Shown here: positions 17,023-24,598 of the stretch, piece by piece
How positions within the stretch are numbered: the stretch's first letter is position 1
Layout: each line of letters opens with the position of its first letter
Assembly: GCF_937960835.1 (NCBI RefSeq)
Contig: NZ_CALGPC010000015.1
Location: 248,001-312,000 of the forward strand
DNA length: 64,000 nt
DNA from: an uncultured Ferrovibrio sp.
GTDB lineage: Bacteria; Pseudomonadota; Alphaproteobacteria; Ferrovibrionales; Ferrovibrionaceae
Direction: 5' to 3'
Notes under the pieces: generated by a model
The model's input: only the letters and a program-made list of their open reading frames with translations
What the model was told of the DNA's origin: nothing
Databases searched by the model: none
Made by a program: the position numbers and the translations under genes

Positions 17023-17787
17023 TTACCCCTGTCTTCCCGCGCTGGCGAACATGCCTTTCATCATGTCGAGCGGAAACGGGAAAACAATGGTCGAGCTATT
17101 CTGCGTCGCAATCGAGGTGAGCGTTCCGAGATACCGAAGCTGCATCGCCTCCGGCCGCTGGCCGATGATTTCGGCCGCCTCCAGCAGCTTCTGCGCCGCC
17201 TGCAATTCGCCTTCAGCATTGATCACCTTAGCGCGCCGCTCGCGCTCGGCTTCGGCCTGGCGGGCGATCACCCGCACCATGCTTTCGCTGATATCGACAT
17301 GCTTGATCTCGACATTCGCCACCTTGATGCCCCAGGCATCGGTTTGCGAGTCGAGGATTTCCTGAATGTCGCTGTTCAGCTTTTCGCGTTCCGCCAGCAT
17401 CTCGTCCAGATCATGCTTGCCCAGCACCGAACGTAGCGTCGTCTGCGCCAGTTGTCCCGTCGCCGCCATGAAATCGGCCACCTGGATCACGGCCTTCTCC
17501 GGTTCGACCACGCGGAAATAGATCACCGCATTGACTTTCACCGATACATTGTCTCGCGAGATCACGTCCTGGCTCGGCACATCGAGCACCAGTGTGCGCA
17601 GGTCGGTGCGCACCATCTGCTGCACCAGCGGGATCAGCAGGATCAGGCCCGGCCCCTTCACGCCGCTGAAACGGCCAAGCGTGAACACGACGCCGCGTTC
17701 ATATTCGCGCAGGATCTTGATCGCCGCGGCGATGAATACGACCAGCAGAATGACAATCGGCAGGTAGAAGCTGAGTTGCGCCAGCAT
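17023..17787 (-). CDS. Slipin (stomatin/prohibitin SPFH family protein)
   Basis: This 254-residue membrane-anchored SPFH protein has an N-terminal hydrophobic segment (7-27), then EYERGVVFTLGRFSGVKGPG and the SPFH core to about residue 200. A charged coiled coil (AEAERERRAKVINAEGELQAAQ) and a C-terminal IVFPFPLDMM motif complete it; the last is typical of the slipin subgroup. These proteins form ring oligomers in lipid microdomains and partner with NfeD-type proteases. AAGGAG lies just before the ATG at 17787. The upstream NfeD gene ends 25 bases away, an operon conserved across bacteria and archaea. Confidence 0.93.
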   Translation of the reverse strand: MLAQLSFYLPIVILLVVFIAAAIKILREYERGVVFTLGRFSGVKGPGLILLIPLVQQMVRTDLRTLVLDVPSQDVISRDNVSVKVNAVIYFRVVEPEKAVIQVADFMAATGQLAQTTLRSVLGKHDLDEMLAEREKLNSDIQEILDSQTDAWGIKVANVEIKHVDISESMVRVIARQAEAERERRAKVINAEGELQAAQKLLEAAEIIGQRPEAMQLRYLGTLTSIATQNSSTIVFPFPLDMMKGMFASAGRQG

Positions 17788-17812
17788 CGCGGTCTCCTTG
17801 TTCGTTGGTTCG

Positions 17813-19303
17813 TCAGGGATCAGGCACCACCTGCAGGACCAGCCCCTCAAGGCCGGTCACGCGGATGCTCTGCCCAGGCTGCAGCGGCATGGCACAAACC
17901 GCCTTCCAGCGTTCGCTATGGACAAACACATGACCGCCGCCATCGCTCCAATCGAGCACCTTGCCGCGGGCGCCGATCATCTCTTCGCGCCCGGTCGTCA
18001 CCCGGCGGTTATGCGCGCTCAGCGCCATGCGCATGACGATGAGGGTGAAGGCAAGGCTGGCAACGGCCACGCCACCGATTACCGGCCAGGAGAGTTCAAA
18101 CGCCGGAATGTCAGTGTCGAACAGGATCATCGCGCCGAGGATGAAGGCAATGGCACCACCGATGCCGAGAATGCCGAAGGATGGCGCGAAAGCCTCCGCC
18201 ACCATCAGGCCGATACCGAGCAGGATCAGACCAAGCCCGGCAAAATTCACCGGCAGCGCGGCAAGTGCATAAAGCCCAACCAGCAAACAGATCGCACCGA
18301 TGGTGCCGGGATAGAGCGAGCCCGGATTCATGAATTCGAAGATCAGGCCATAGATGCCGATCATCATTAGGATCAGCGCCAGATTGGGATTGGTGATCGC
18401 ACCTAGCAGCTTGGTGCGCCAGTCCGGCTCGATGCGTTCCAGCGTCATGTTCTCGGTCTGCAGCACCATGCGCGCGCCGCCCTCGCCCGCACTGGCGGCG
18501 CTCTCAGTCAATCCGGCGCCTATGGTCACTCCGCGACCGTCGATCTGCGCCAGCAATGCATCGATGCTGTCGGCCACCACATCGATCACGTTCTGCTCCC
18601 GTGCCGCATTGGCAGAAAGGCTGACACCCTCGCGCACGGCCTGCTCCGCCCAGTCGGCATTGCGGCCGCGCAGCTCGGCCAGCGCGCGGATATAGGCGGT
18701 CGCATCGTTGACCACCTTCTTTTCCATCGCGCTCATCCGTTCCGGCGGCTTGGGTGCGCGGCTTTCGTCGCCGGATTTATCGTCGCTCTTGTCGCCCTTG
18801 CCATCTTTGTCTTGGCCTGGCTGCTCATCGCCGCCGAAGGGCAAGCCGCCGCCAAGCTGCACCGGCGTCGCTGCGCCGAGATTAGTGCCCGGCGCCATTG
18901 CCGCGACATGACTGGCATAGAGAATATACGTGCCCGCGCTCGCTGCCCGCGCGCCGCTCGGGCTGACATAGCTGACCACCGGAATGGGCGAGGACAGAAT
19001 GGCGCGAATGATGTCGCGCATGGAGGTATCAAGGCCGCCGGGAGTATCGAGCTGCAGCACCACTAGCCTTGCGCCGCGCGCCTTGGCCTTCTCCAGACTG
19101 CGCGAAACGTAATCGGCGGTCGCCGGCCCGATGACGCCTTCGACATTGAGCACGACAGCGATGCGGTCGCTTTGCGTCACAGCCGGATGAATGAGGAGGA
19201 TTGGCCCGCCGGCCAGCAGGAGCAGCACCGCCGCCCATCGCCGGGCCGCTTTCCATGCCGATCTCCATATTGCTCTCTCGCCTGATGCCCGGCGGGATGC
19301 CAT
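17813..19303 (-). CDS. NfeD-type membrane-bound ClpP-class serine protease
   Basis: This 496-residue protein has a signal/anchor (22-42) and a ClpP/SppA-like protease domain (45-270). The probable nucleophile is S122 in ARAASAGTY, with base K196 in EKKVVNDATAYIR followed by AELRGRN. A low-complexity Gly/Asp/Lys insert lies at about 150-190. Four or so membrane helices (285-400) and a C-terminal OB-fold NfeD domain (about 420-496) follow. This is the long, catalytically complete NfeD form, like the archaeal PH1510 protease that cleaves stomatin. It is paired with the downstream slipin gene and probably works in membrane quality control. Confidence 0.92.
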   Translation of the reverse strand: MASRRASGERAIWRSAWKAARRWAAVLLLLAGGPILLIHPAVTQSDRIAVVLNVEGVIGPATADYVSRSLEKAKARGARLVVLQLDTPGGLDTSMRDIIRAILSSPIPVVSYVSPSGARAASAGTYILYASHVAAMAPGTNLGAATPVQLGGGLPFGGDEQPGQDKDGKGDKSDDKSGDESRAPKPPERMSAMEKKVVNDATAYIRALAELRGRNADWAEQAVREGVSLSANAAREQNVIDVVADSIDALLAQIDGRGVTIGAGLTESAASAGEGGARMVLQTENMTLERIEPDWRTKLLGAITNPNLALILMMIGIYGLIFEFMNPGSLYPGTIGAICLLVGLYALAALPVNFAGLGLILLGIGLMVAEAFAPSFGILGIGGAIAFILGAMILFDTDIPAFELSWPVIGGVAVASLAFTLIVMRMALSAHNRRVTTGREEMIGARGKVLDWSDGGGHVFVHSERWKAVCAMPLQPGQSIRVTGLEGLVLQVVPDP

Positions 19304-19635
19304 GCCATCTCTCCCTTACAGGATCAGATAGGCCGGGCGGATTCAGCGCATACCCGTCGGCTTGCCTGCTTTGCCATTCCGCGGCCGCTCTTGACTTGCG
19401 CCGCCCATATTCCCATTTTGTTCCCACAATCTGGCGGGCCGTCCGAGAGGTACATCAGCGCGAGAACAGTCTTTGGACGGAATTGGCCCGGATTGGACGA
19501 GTTTGGACACGTTTGGCTCTTTGGACGCACGCGGACGCAGCCGGAAAACTTCAGTAACAACAAATATTTAGAAGAAGGGCCACAGAAACCGGCTTGCGGC
19601 CGCATTCGCACCGGGTATCCGGGGTCAGCCCCAAG
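19304..19635. other. Intergenic region upstream of nfeD
   Basis: These 332 bases lie between the nfeD start and the diguanylate cyclase stop, both on the minus strand. The region should hold the nfeD-slipin promoter and contains the 10-bp phased repeat at 19473-19536. Bases 19545-19580 are AT-rich compared with the genes. No gene is supported in any frame. Confidence 0.55.
19473..19536. repeat. Helically phased TTGGAC direct repeats, 10-bp period
   Basis: TTGGAC or a one- to two-base variant starts at 19473, 19483 (TTGGCC), 19493, 19503 and 19513 (TTGGCT), exactly 10 bases apart. Another TTGGAC starts at 19521, and a degenerate CGGAC at 19532. All copies point the same way and would lie on one face of the helix. 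The array is about 170-230 bases upstream of nfeD. It may be a cooperative protein-binding site or a decayed 10-bp tandem repeat. Confidence 0.7.
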
Positions 19636-20403
19636 TCACCCCCGGGCAGCGCGGCGAGCCAGTTTGTGGCTGTACATCATCTGGTCGGCGTTGGCCAAAG
19701 CCGAGCCGGGGTCTTCTCCGGGCTTGAGCGGATAGACGCCATACGCGGCATCCAGCAGCAGGGTCTTGCCCTCCCAGTGCAGCGGGCGGCGGTGGATTGC
19801 TTCAGACAACTGGTCGGCCTTTTCGCGGGCCTGCTGGCTGTCGGTTTCGGTGAGGATGACTCCGTATTCGTCGCCGCCCAGTCGGGCGACGACATCCACC
19901 TCACGGGTGTTGTCGAGCAGTATCTGGCCGACCTGGATCAGCGCCGCGTCACCGGCCGGATGGCCGTGGCGATCGTTGATCTCCTTCAGGCCGTTGAGGT
20001 CGAAATAGATCAGCGCCGAAGGCCGTCCGTAGCGTTCGACATGCGCCATGGCGCGCGACAATTCGCGCACGAAAGCGCGGCGGTTATACAGCGGGGTGAG
20101 CGTGTCGCGGTCGGCGAGGCGCTCCAGTTCTGCCAGCCGGTGGCGCGTGCGGTTCAGCTCGTTGCGCAGCTGGTCCACCTCGCCCATCAGCCGCATGATG
20201 GCGTCGCGCACCCGCGGCGTCAGTTCGGCTTCGGGGATGCCCATCACCGTGGCGGTGGCGGCTGGATCGGCGGCCGGCTTCTGCTGCGTGACGTTGACAG
20301 GGCCCGGTGCCAGCGGCTGGACGCGCGCCGAGCCGCCCGGCGCCCCTATCGGCGTGGCGCCCGGGCCCAGGCCCAAAGGTCGGCGATCCTCAATCCGTGA
20401 CAT
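19636..20403 (-). CDS. Diguanylate cyclase (GGDEF domain) with proline-rich N-terminus
   Basis: This 255-residue cytoplasmic protein synthesises cyclic di-GMP from two GTP. Residues 1-60 are Gly/Pro/Ala-rich and disordered-looking, 65-98 form a predicted coiled coil, and 100-250 are a GGDEF domain. The active-site signature is GGDEY (176-180), a Phe-to-Tyr variant that is usually active, with metal D135 in YFDLNGL. R167-x-x-D170 five residues before it is the inhibitory I-site, so product inhibition is expected. There is no sensory domain or membrane segment. It is divergent from purE. Confidence 0.92.
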   Translation of the reverse strand: MSRIEDRRPLGLGPGATPIGAPGGSARVQPLAPGPVNVTQQKPAADPAATATVMGIPEAELTPRVRDAIMRLMGEVDQLRNELNRTRHRLAELERLADRDTLTPLYNRRAFVRELSRAMAHVERYGRPSALIYFDLNGLKEINDRHGHPAGDAALIQVGQILLDNTREVDVVARLGGDEYGVILTETDSQQAREKADQLSEAIHRRPLHWEGKTLLLDAAYGVYPLKPGEDPGSALANADQMMYSHKLARRAARG

Positions 20404-20422
20404 GCCTTACGCGCCGTTGCTC

Positions 20423-20460
20423 CACTCAGCCGCTCTACTCAGCCGTGGCTTTACTCAGCC
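20423..20460. repeat. Three ACTCAGCC direct repeats upstream of the diguanylate cyclase gene
   Basis: CACTCAGCC (20423-20431), TACTCAGCC (20436-20444) and TACTCAGCC (20452-20460) are spaced 13 and 16 bases. They lie 20-57 bases before the GGDEF gene start on the minus strand. They may be a regulatory site; the rest of 20404-20676 shows only the purE promoter. Confidence 0.5.
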
Positions 20461-20619
20461 CTCTCCACCATCCGGTCCAATAAGCCAGCCGAGCGTTAAT
20501 AAAGTGTGGCGAGCCTGAAAGCATGAGTAGAAAGTTATGACCATCCTAAGGCAGGCCAAGCCTCCGCACGAGGCTCCCGCCGGCATTCAGGCAAGCTTCC
20601 GGCTGGATTGCTGCGCCGC

Positions 20620-20647
20620 TTTACAGCCGAGGCGCGCTCCCTATAAT
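20620..20647 (+). promoter_or_regulatory. Sigma70-type promoter of purEK
   Basis: TTTACA (20620-20625) and TATAAT (20642-20647) are separated by 16 bases, close to the housekeeping consensus. The purE start is 30 bases downstream with CAGGAG at 20665-20670. This gives a short leader of about 20 bases. Confidence 0.7.
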
Positions 20648-20676
20648 CCGCGCCTTTCCGCGACCAGGAGTATGGC

Positions 20677-21189
20677 ATGGCAAAGAAGGCCGCACCGGCA
20701 GGCAAACCGCTCGTCGGCATCATCATGGGCAGCCAATCCGATTGGGCCACTATGTCGCATGCCGCCGATGTGCTGAAAGCGCTGAAAGTGCCGGCCGAGC
20801 ATCGCATCGTCTCCGCCCATCGCACCCCTGACCGGCTTTATGAATATGCCCGCAGTGCGGCGGGCCGCGGCATCCAGGTGATCATCGCCGGCGCCGGCGG
20901 GGCTGCGCATCTGCCCGGCATGGCGGCGGCGATGACGCATCTGCCGGTGCTTGGCGTGCCGGTCGAAAGCCGCGCCCTGAAGGGCCTCGACTCCCTGCTG
21001 TCGATCCAGCAGATGCCCGCCGGCATTCCGGTCGGCGCACTGGCGATCGGCAAAGCCGGCGCGATCAACGCCGCCCTGCTTGCGGCCGCCATCCTGGCTT
21101 TGCAGGATCCGGCGCTGTCCAAGCGCCTGCAGGCCTGGCGTGCGCGGCAGACCAAGGCCGTGAAGCAACGCCCGGCCGACGGCAAGTAA
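20677..21189 (+). CDS. purE: 5-(carboxyamino)imidazole ribonucleotide mutase PurE
   Basis: This 170-residue class I PurE moves the carboxyl group of N5-CAIR to give CAIR in de novo purine synthesis. Landmarks are IIMGSQSDWATM near the N-terminus, SAHRTPDRLYEYA with the catalytic histidine, and GAGGAAHLPGMAAA. The ATG at 20677 is used; an overlapping out-of-frame ATG lies 5 bases upstream. The purK gene follows after 4 bases, as expected, because class I PurE needs the N5-CAIR made by PurK. Confidence 0.97.
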   Translation: MAKKAAPAGKPLVGIIMGSQSDWATMSHAADVLKALKVPAEHRIVSAHRTPDRLYEYARSAAGRGIQVIIAGAGGAAHLPGMAAAMTHLPVLGVPVESRALKGLDSLLSIQQMPAGIPVGALAIGKAGAINAALLAAAILALQDPALSKRLQAWRARQTKAVKQRPADGK

Positions 21190-21193
21190 ACCG

Positions 21194-22279
21194 ATGCAGC
21201 CGATCGCGCCGGGTTCCACCATCGGCATTCTCGGCGGCGGCCAGCTTGGCCGCATGCTGGCCATTGCAGCCGCGCGGCTCGGCTATCGCTGCCATATCTA
21301 TGCGCCGGAGCAGGATCCACCGGCGAGTGAAGTCGCTGCCCATACGACACGCGCCGGCTATACCGACGCGGATGCCATGGCGCGCTTTGCCGCCGCCTGC
21401 GCGGTCGTGACGTACGAATTCGAGAATATCCCGTTTGAGCCGGTTGCCGCGATTGCGCAAAAGGTTGCCGTCCGCCCGGGCGTCGAGGCTCTGCGCATCA
21501 CGCAGGACCGTTTGTTTGAGAAGACATTCTGCAACGAGCGCGGCGTAGCCACCGCGCCGTTCCGTGCGGTCGCTTCTGTCGAGGATCTGAAAACCGCGAT
21601 TGCTGAACTTGGCCTGCCGCTGGTGTTGAAGACCCGCCGCATGGGCTATGACGGCAAGGGACAGGTGAAGCTTGAACGCGCCGATCAGGCTGAGGCTGCT
21701 TTCACCGCGCTGAAATCGGATGCGCTGATCGCAGAAGGTTTCGTTGCCTTCCAGCGCGAGCTTTCCGTCGTGCTGGCGCGCAATGCAGATGGTTGCATCG
21801 TCTCCTGGGGACCGGTGGAGAATATCCATCGCAACCATATTCTCTGGCGCACCTACGCGCCGGCACGCTTGAGCGATGCCTTGCGCAGCGAGGCCGAACG
21901 GATCGCCGCGACACTGGCCGAAGGCCTCGATTATGTCGGCGTGCTGGCGGTCGAGCTGTTCGATTGCGGCGACCGCCTGCTGGTCAACGAAATGGCGCCG
22001 CGGGTGCATAACTCCGGCCACTGGACGCTCGATGCCGCCGTCACCTCGCAGTTCGAGCAGCATATCCGTGCGATCTGCGGCCTGCCGCTGGGCAGCGGCG
22101 AACGGCTTTGCGATGCGGTCATGGAGAATCTGATCGGCGACGAAATCGCCGCCTGGGTCGACCTGCTGGCCGAGCCGAAAACCAAGCTGCATCTCTACGG
22201 GAAAACCGAAGCCCGGCCCGGCCGGAAGATGGGCCATGTGAACCGGCTCTACCCCTTGGGCAGCCTGCCACAACCATAA
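21194..22279 (+). CDS. purK: 5-(carboxyamino)imidazole ribonucleotide synthase PurK
   Basis: This 361-residue ATP-grasp enzyme carboxylates AIR with bicarbonate and ATP to N5-CAIR. The N-terminal nucleotide-fold start IGILGGGQLGRML is diagnostic. KTRRMGYDGKGQ is the ATP-binding loop, and NEMAPRVHNSGHWT with the catalytic metal residues lies near 270. Full length for the family. It follows purE by 4 bases and is translated from the same message. Confidence 0.97.
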   Translation: MQPIAPGSTIGILGGGQLGRMLAIAAARLGYRCHIYAPEQDPPASEVAAHTTRAGYTDADAMARFAAACAVVTYEFENIPFEPVAAIAQKVAVRPGVEALRITQDRLFEKTFCNERGVATAPFRAVASVEDLKTAIAELGLPLVLKTRRMGYDGKGQVKLERADQAEAAFTALKSDALIAEGFVAFQRELSVVLARNADGCIVSWGPVENIHRNHILWRTYAPARLSDALRSEAERIAATLAEGLDYVGVLAVELFDCGDRLLVNEMAPRVHNSGHWTLDAAVTSQFEQHIRAICGLPLGSGERLCDAVMENLIGDEIAAWVDLLAEPKTKLHLYGKTEARPGRKMGHVNRLYPLGSLPQP

Positions 22280-22427
22280 GTGATAAGTCGGACTATCTAA
22301 TCCGCTTGCGCGGCCCGCCTAAGGCAGTATAGTTATCACAAATTAACCACAACTGCCTGCCGGGAAACCGACGGATTGACCGGTATCGCGCAGAACTGCG
22401 CTTCTCTTTGCTGACAGGATCAACAAA

Positions 22428-22808
22428 ATGCCTTTGGCACACGGCATTGCCTCTTACCATGCTGCTGCGGCGCTCAGGCCGACAGCCGCTGAGAGCGGCA
22501 CTGACAACCGTGCCGTCCAGCAGTTCCAGCAGGTGCTGCAGCAGCAAGCCGCCTCGCCTGCCGCCACCGTCACGCAGCCGCAGACCTACACTGCTGCACA
22601 GCACGCGCAGAGCCAGCAGCGCCCTGCCTCACGTAATGCCGCGCAGCAGTCCGGTAGCTCTGAAATCAATTTCAGCCAGCTTGCCGATTCCCAGTCTGCG
22701 GAAACGCCGCACCAGCAGCCGTCCGCGCTGAATTACGGCGCCAGCGGCGCGCCGAACCCGGTCCGCGATCTGGACCAGGCCGGCAAGATCTTCAGTCTTT
22801 CGGTTTAA
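22428..22808 (+). CDS. Hypothetical Gln/Ala/Ser-rich protein
   Basis: I do not recognise this 126-residue reading frame. It is rich in Gln, Ala and Ser (QQFQQVLQQQAASPAATV) with no predicted membrane segment and little secondary structure until a short ordered-looking tail RDLDQAGKIFSLSV. The start is preceded by a long non-coding leader, and ACAGGA lies 8-13 bases before the ATG. The stop falls just before the convergent COQ9 gene. It may be a genuine disordered protein or a chance frame. Confidence 0.45.
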   Translation: MPLAHGIASYHAAAALRPTAAESGTDNRAVQQFQQVLQQQAASPAATVTQPQTYTAAQHAQSQQRPASRNAAQQSGSSEINFSQLADSQSAETPHQQPSALNYGASGAPNPVRDLDQAGKIFSLSV

Positions 22809-22809
22809 T

Positions 22810-23445
22810 TCAGACGCGCCGCATTCCGCGCAGCGGGCTGGGCAGCCGTTCAAAAAGCTTGCCCACCTTGCCCTTGGCCGACTGAATGCGCATCACATCG
22901 CTCAAGCGCCGGTCGAGAAAGGCCGCCGTCGAGGCAAAACCTTCCGATCTGTCGTCCAGCCAGTGCATCAGCGTGGCGGCATAGACGCCCGCCAGCAGCA
23001 TCCGCTTGGTGTAGAAGTTGAAATCGGTCGCAGTATCGCCGGCGGCATACCAGATCGCATCCACCGTGCGATAAAGCTGCCGCAAGGCGCGCGGCGCGTG
23101 ATACGGCAAGGCTTCCAAAGTAAGTGCGCGGCGTACGGCCTCGCGATGCGGCGCGACGAGTTCCAGCCGCGTCATCACAGCGGCTTTCACCCGCTCGCGG
23201 ATCTTCATGGCCATGAGGTCACGGCTTTCCAGCGCATGCAACATGGCGGCATCGGTCTCAGCCACCCAGAATTCCAGGGCTTCCACCGCGCCTTCGGGGA
23301 AGATGCGCGCCACCAGCCCGGCATCGTAGCCGCAATCTTTTGCCGCCTGCGCCAAAGCCTTGGACGTCCAGCCATCGAAGGGGACATGGATGAGCAAGGC
23401 GGCAAGCAGGCTCCGTTTTTGCGTGAGCAGATGATCGTCGTTCAT
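22810..23445 (-). CDS. COQ9 family protein (ubiquinone biosynthesis accessory)
   Basis: This 211-residue protein has a TetR-like helical fold that binds lipid and, in mitochondria, presents ubiquinone precursors to COQ7. Diagnostic features are WTSKALAQAAKDCGYD near residue 26 and TDFNFYTKRMLLAGVYAATL (about 140-160), the conserved COQ9 core. Length is typical for alphaproteobacteria. Its start overlaps the end of the peptide deformylase gene by 4 bases, so the two are translationally coupled. Confidence 0.92.
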   Translation of the reverse strand: MNDDHLLTQKRSLLAALLIHVPFDGWTSKALAQAAKDCGYDAGLVARIFPEGAVEALEFWVAETDAAMLHALESRDLMAMKIRERVKAAVMTRLELVAPHREAVRRALTLEALPYHAPRALRQLYRTVDAIWYAAGDTATDFNFYTKRMLLAGVYAATLMHWLDDRSEGFASTAAFLDRRLSDVMRIQSAKGKVGKLFERLPSPLRGMRRV

Positions 23446-23990
23446 TCTTCCAACTCCCGCTGGGGGCCGTTTGCCGCGACCCGATGCTTGAACTCGCTTT
23501 CGAAGATGAGGTCTTTCAGGTCGGTCATCCGTTGCGGATAGAGAATGCCGTCGAGATGGTCCAGCTCATGCTGCACCACCCGGGCATGCCAGCCCTCCAC
23601 CTCGCGCGCCAAAGTACTGCCGTCCGGCAGGATACCCTCATACGCGATCCGCGTGTAGCGCGGCACCAGCCCCCGCAACCCCGGCACCGAGAGGCAGCCC
23701 TCCCAGGCTAGGTCCTGCTCCCCGCCCAAAGGCCGCCAGCGCGGGTTGACCAGAGTGACCAGTTCGCGCTTCTGCTCGGACCCCTCCGGCGGGGTCAGAA
23801 ATACCGCCACCCGCAGCGGGACATGAACCTGGGGCGCGGCCAGCCCCTGTCCCGGAGCGTCGACTATGGTTTCCACCATATCGGCGATCAATTGGCGGAT
23901 TTCCGGGGCGGTGGGGTCCGCGACCGGGTCGGCCGGCCGGGCGAGCACCGGATGCCCCATGCGGGCGATTTTCAGTATGGCCATGCCCAA
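23442..23990 (-). CDS. def: Peptide deformylase
   Basis: This 182-residue metalloenzyme removes the formyl group from new proteins. All three active-site motifs are intact: GQGLAAPQV (48-55 region), EGCLS with metal ligand C99, and QHELDHLDG with H141, E142 and H145. Ile/Val-rich start AILKIARMGHPVL is usual; M3 is an alternative start. It is not next to fmt as in many bacteria but overlaps COQ9. Many alphaproteobacteria carry more than one deformylase. Confidence 0.94.
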   Translation of the reverse strand: MGMAILKIARMGHPVLARPADPVADPTAPEIRQLIADMVETIVDAPGQGLAAPQVHVPLRVAVFLTPPEGSEQKRELVTLVNPRWRPLGGEQDLAWEGCLSVPGLRGLVPRYTRIAYEGILPDGSTLAREVEGWHARVVQHELDHLDGILYPQRMTDLKDLIFESEFKHRVAANGPQRELEE

Positions 23991-24084
23991 AGCCTAAGCC
24001 AGCCGGGCCCCCCGGCCAAGCCGTCCCAGACGATCCAAGGGCAATATTGGTTGCGCCGGAACCACTTAGGGGAAATAAAGGGCG

Positions 24085-24162
24085 CGACTTCCGCGGCAAG
24101 AAGTCGCTTCACAAAGCCCGGCACCCGTGCTAGAAGGCCCGACTTGCCGGGGCTGAGCCCCG
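24085..24162 (+). other. Two hairpins in the upstream region of rpsU
   Basis: GCGACTT (24085-24091) pairs with AAGTCGC (24102-24108), and CGGGGC (24148-24153) pairs with GCCCCG (24157-24162). Both lie in the 212-base gap between the divergent def and rpsU genes, the second 40 bases before the rpsU start. They could be part of a structured leader; no promoter could be placed with confidence. Confidence 0.4.
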
Positions 24163-24202
24163 AAGCGGATTCTTTTTGCCATATCGAAAGGATGGGACCC
24201 AC

Positions 24203-24409
24203 GTGCAAGTCCTCGTGCGCGATAACAATGTCGATCAGGCCCTCAAGGCGCTGAAGAAGAAGATGCAGCGTGAAGGCATCTTCCGCGAGATGAAGCTGCG
24301 CGGCCATTACGAGAAGCCGTCGGAGCGTCGCGCCCGCGAGAAGGCCGAGGCCATCCGTCGCGCCCGCAAGCTGGCTCGCAAGCGCGCTCAGCGCGAAGGC
24401 GCTCTCTAA
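24203..24409 (+). CDS. rpsU: 30S ribosomal protein S21
   Basis: This 68-residue, highly basic protein has the S21 core VQVLVRDNNVDQALKALKKK and a long Arg/Lys/Ala C-terminal helix. It binds the small subunit near the anti-Shine-Dalgarno region. I place the start at GTG 24203, with AAAGGA upstream, because the family begins MQVLVRDN. The frame is open nine codons further upstream without homology. An intrinsic terminator follows within 50 bases, so it is a single-gene unit. Confidence 0.95.
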   Translation: MQVLVRDNNVDQALKALKKKMQREGIFREMKLRGHYEKPSERRAREKAEAIRRARKLARKRAQREGAL

Positions 24410-24434
24410 GCCGCTGGCTGATCCAACCCGATCA

Positions 24435-24458
24435 AAGCCGCCTTCGGGCGGCTTTTTT
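24435..24458 (+). terminator. Intrinsic terminator of rpsU
   Basis: AAGCCGCC (24435-24442), loop TTCG and GGCGGCTT (24447-24454) form a perfect 8-bp stem with a stable tetraloop. T residues run through 24458. It ends the rpsU transcript 25 bases after the stop codon. Confidence 0.93.
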
Positions 24459-24598
24459 CATGCGGCTCAGAACATCCTGACCGCTGCACATCCTGAACCG
24501 CTGCCAAAAGCGCCGACGACGGTGCCCGTGTTAGGGGTTTATCAATCCTGCGCCGTCGACGATTAGCTTAAAATCGGATCCCCAAGGGGTACACCGGC

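Noticed and set aside
19399..19424. GTTCC upstream of nfeD as a minus-strand EcfG -35 element
   Set aside because: No CGTT-like -10 occurs at 16, 17 or 18 bases spacing.
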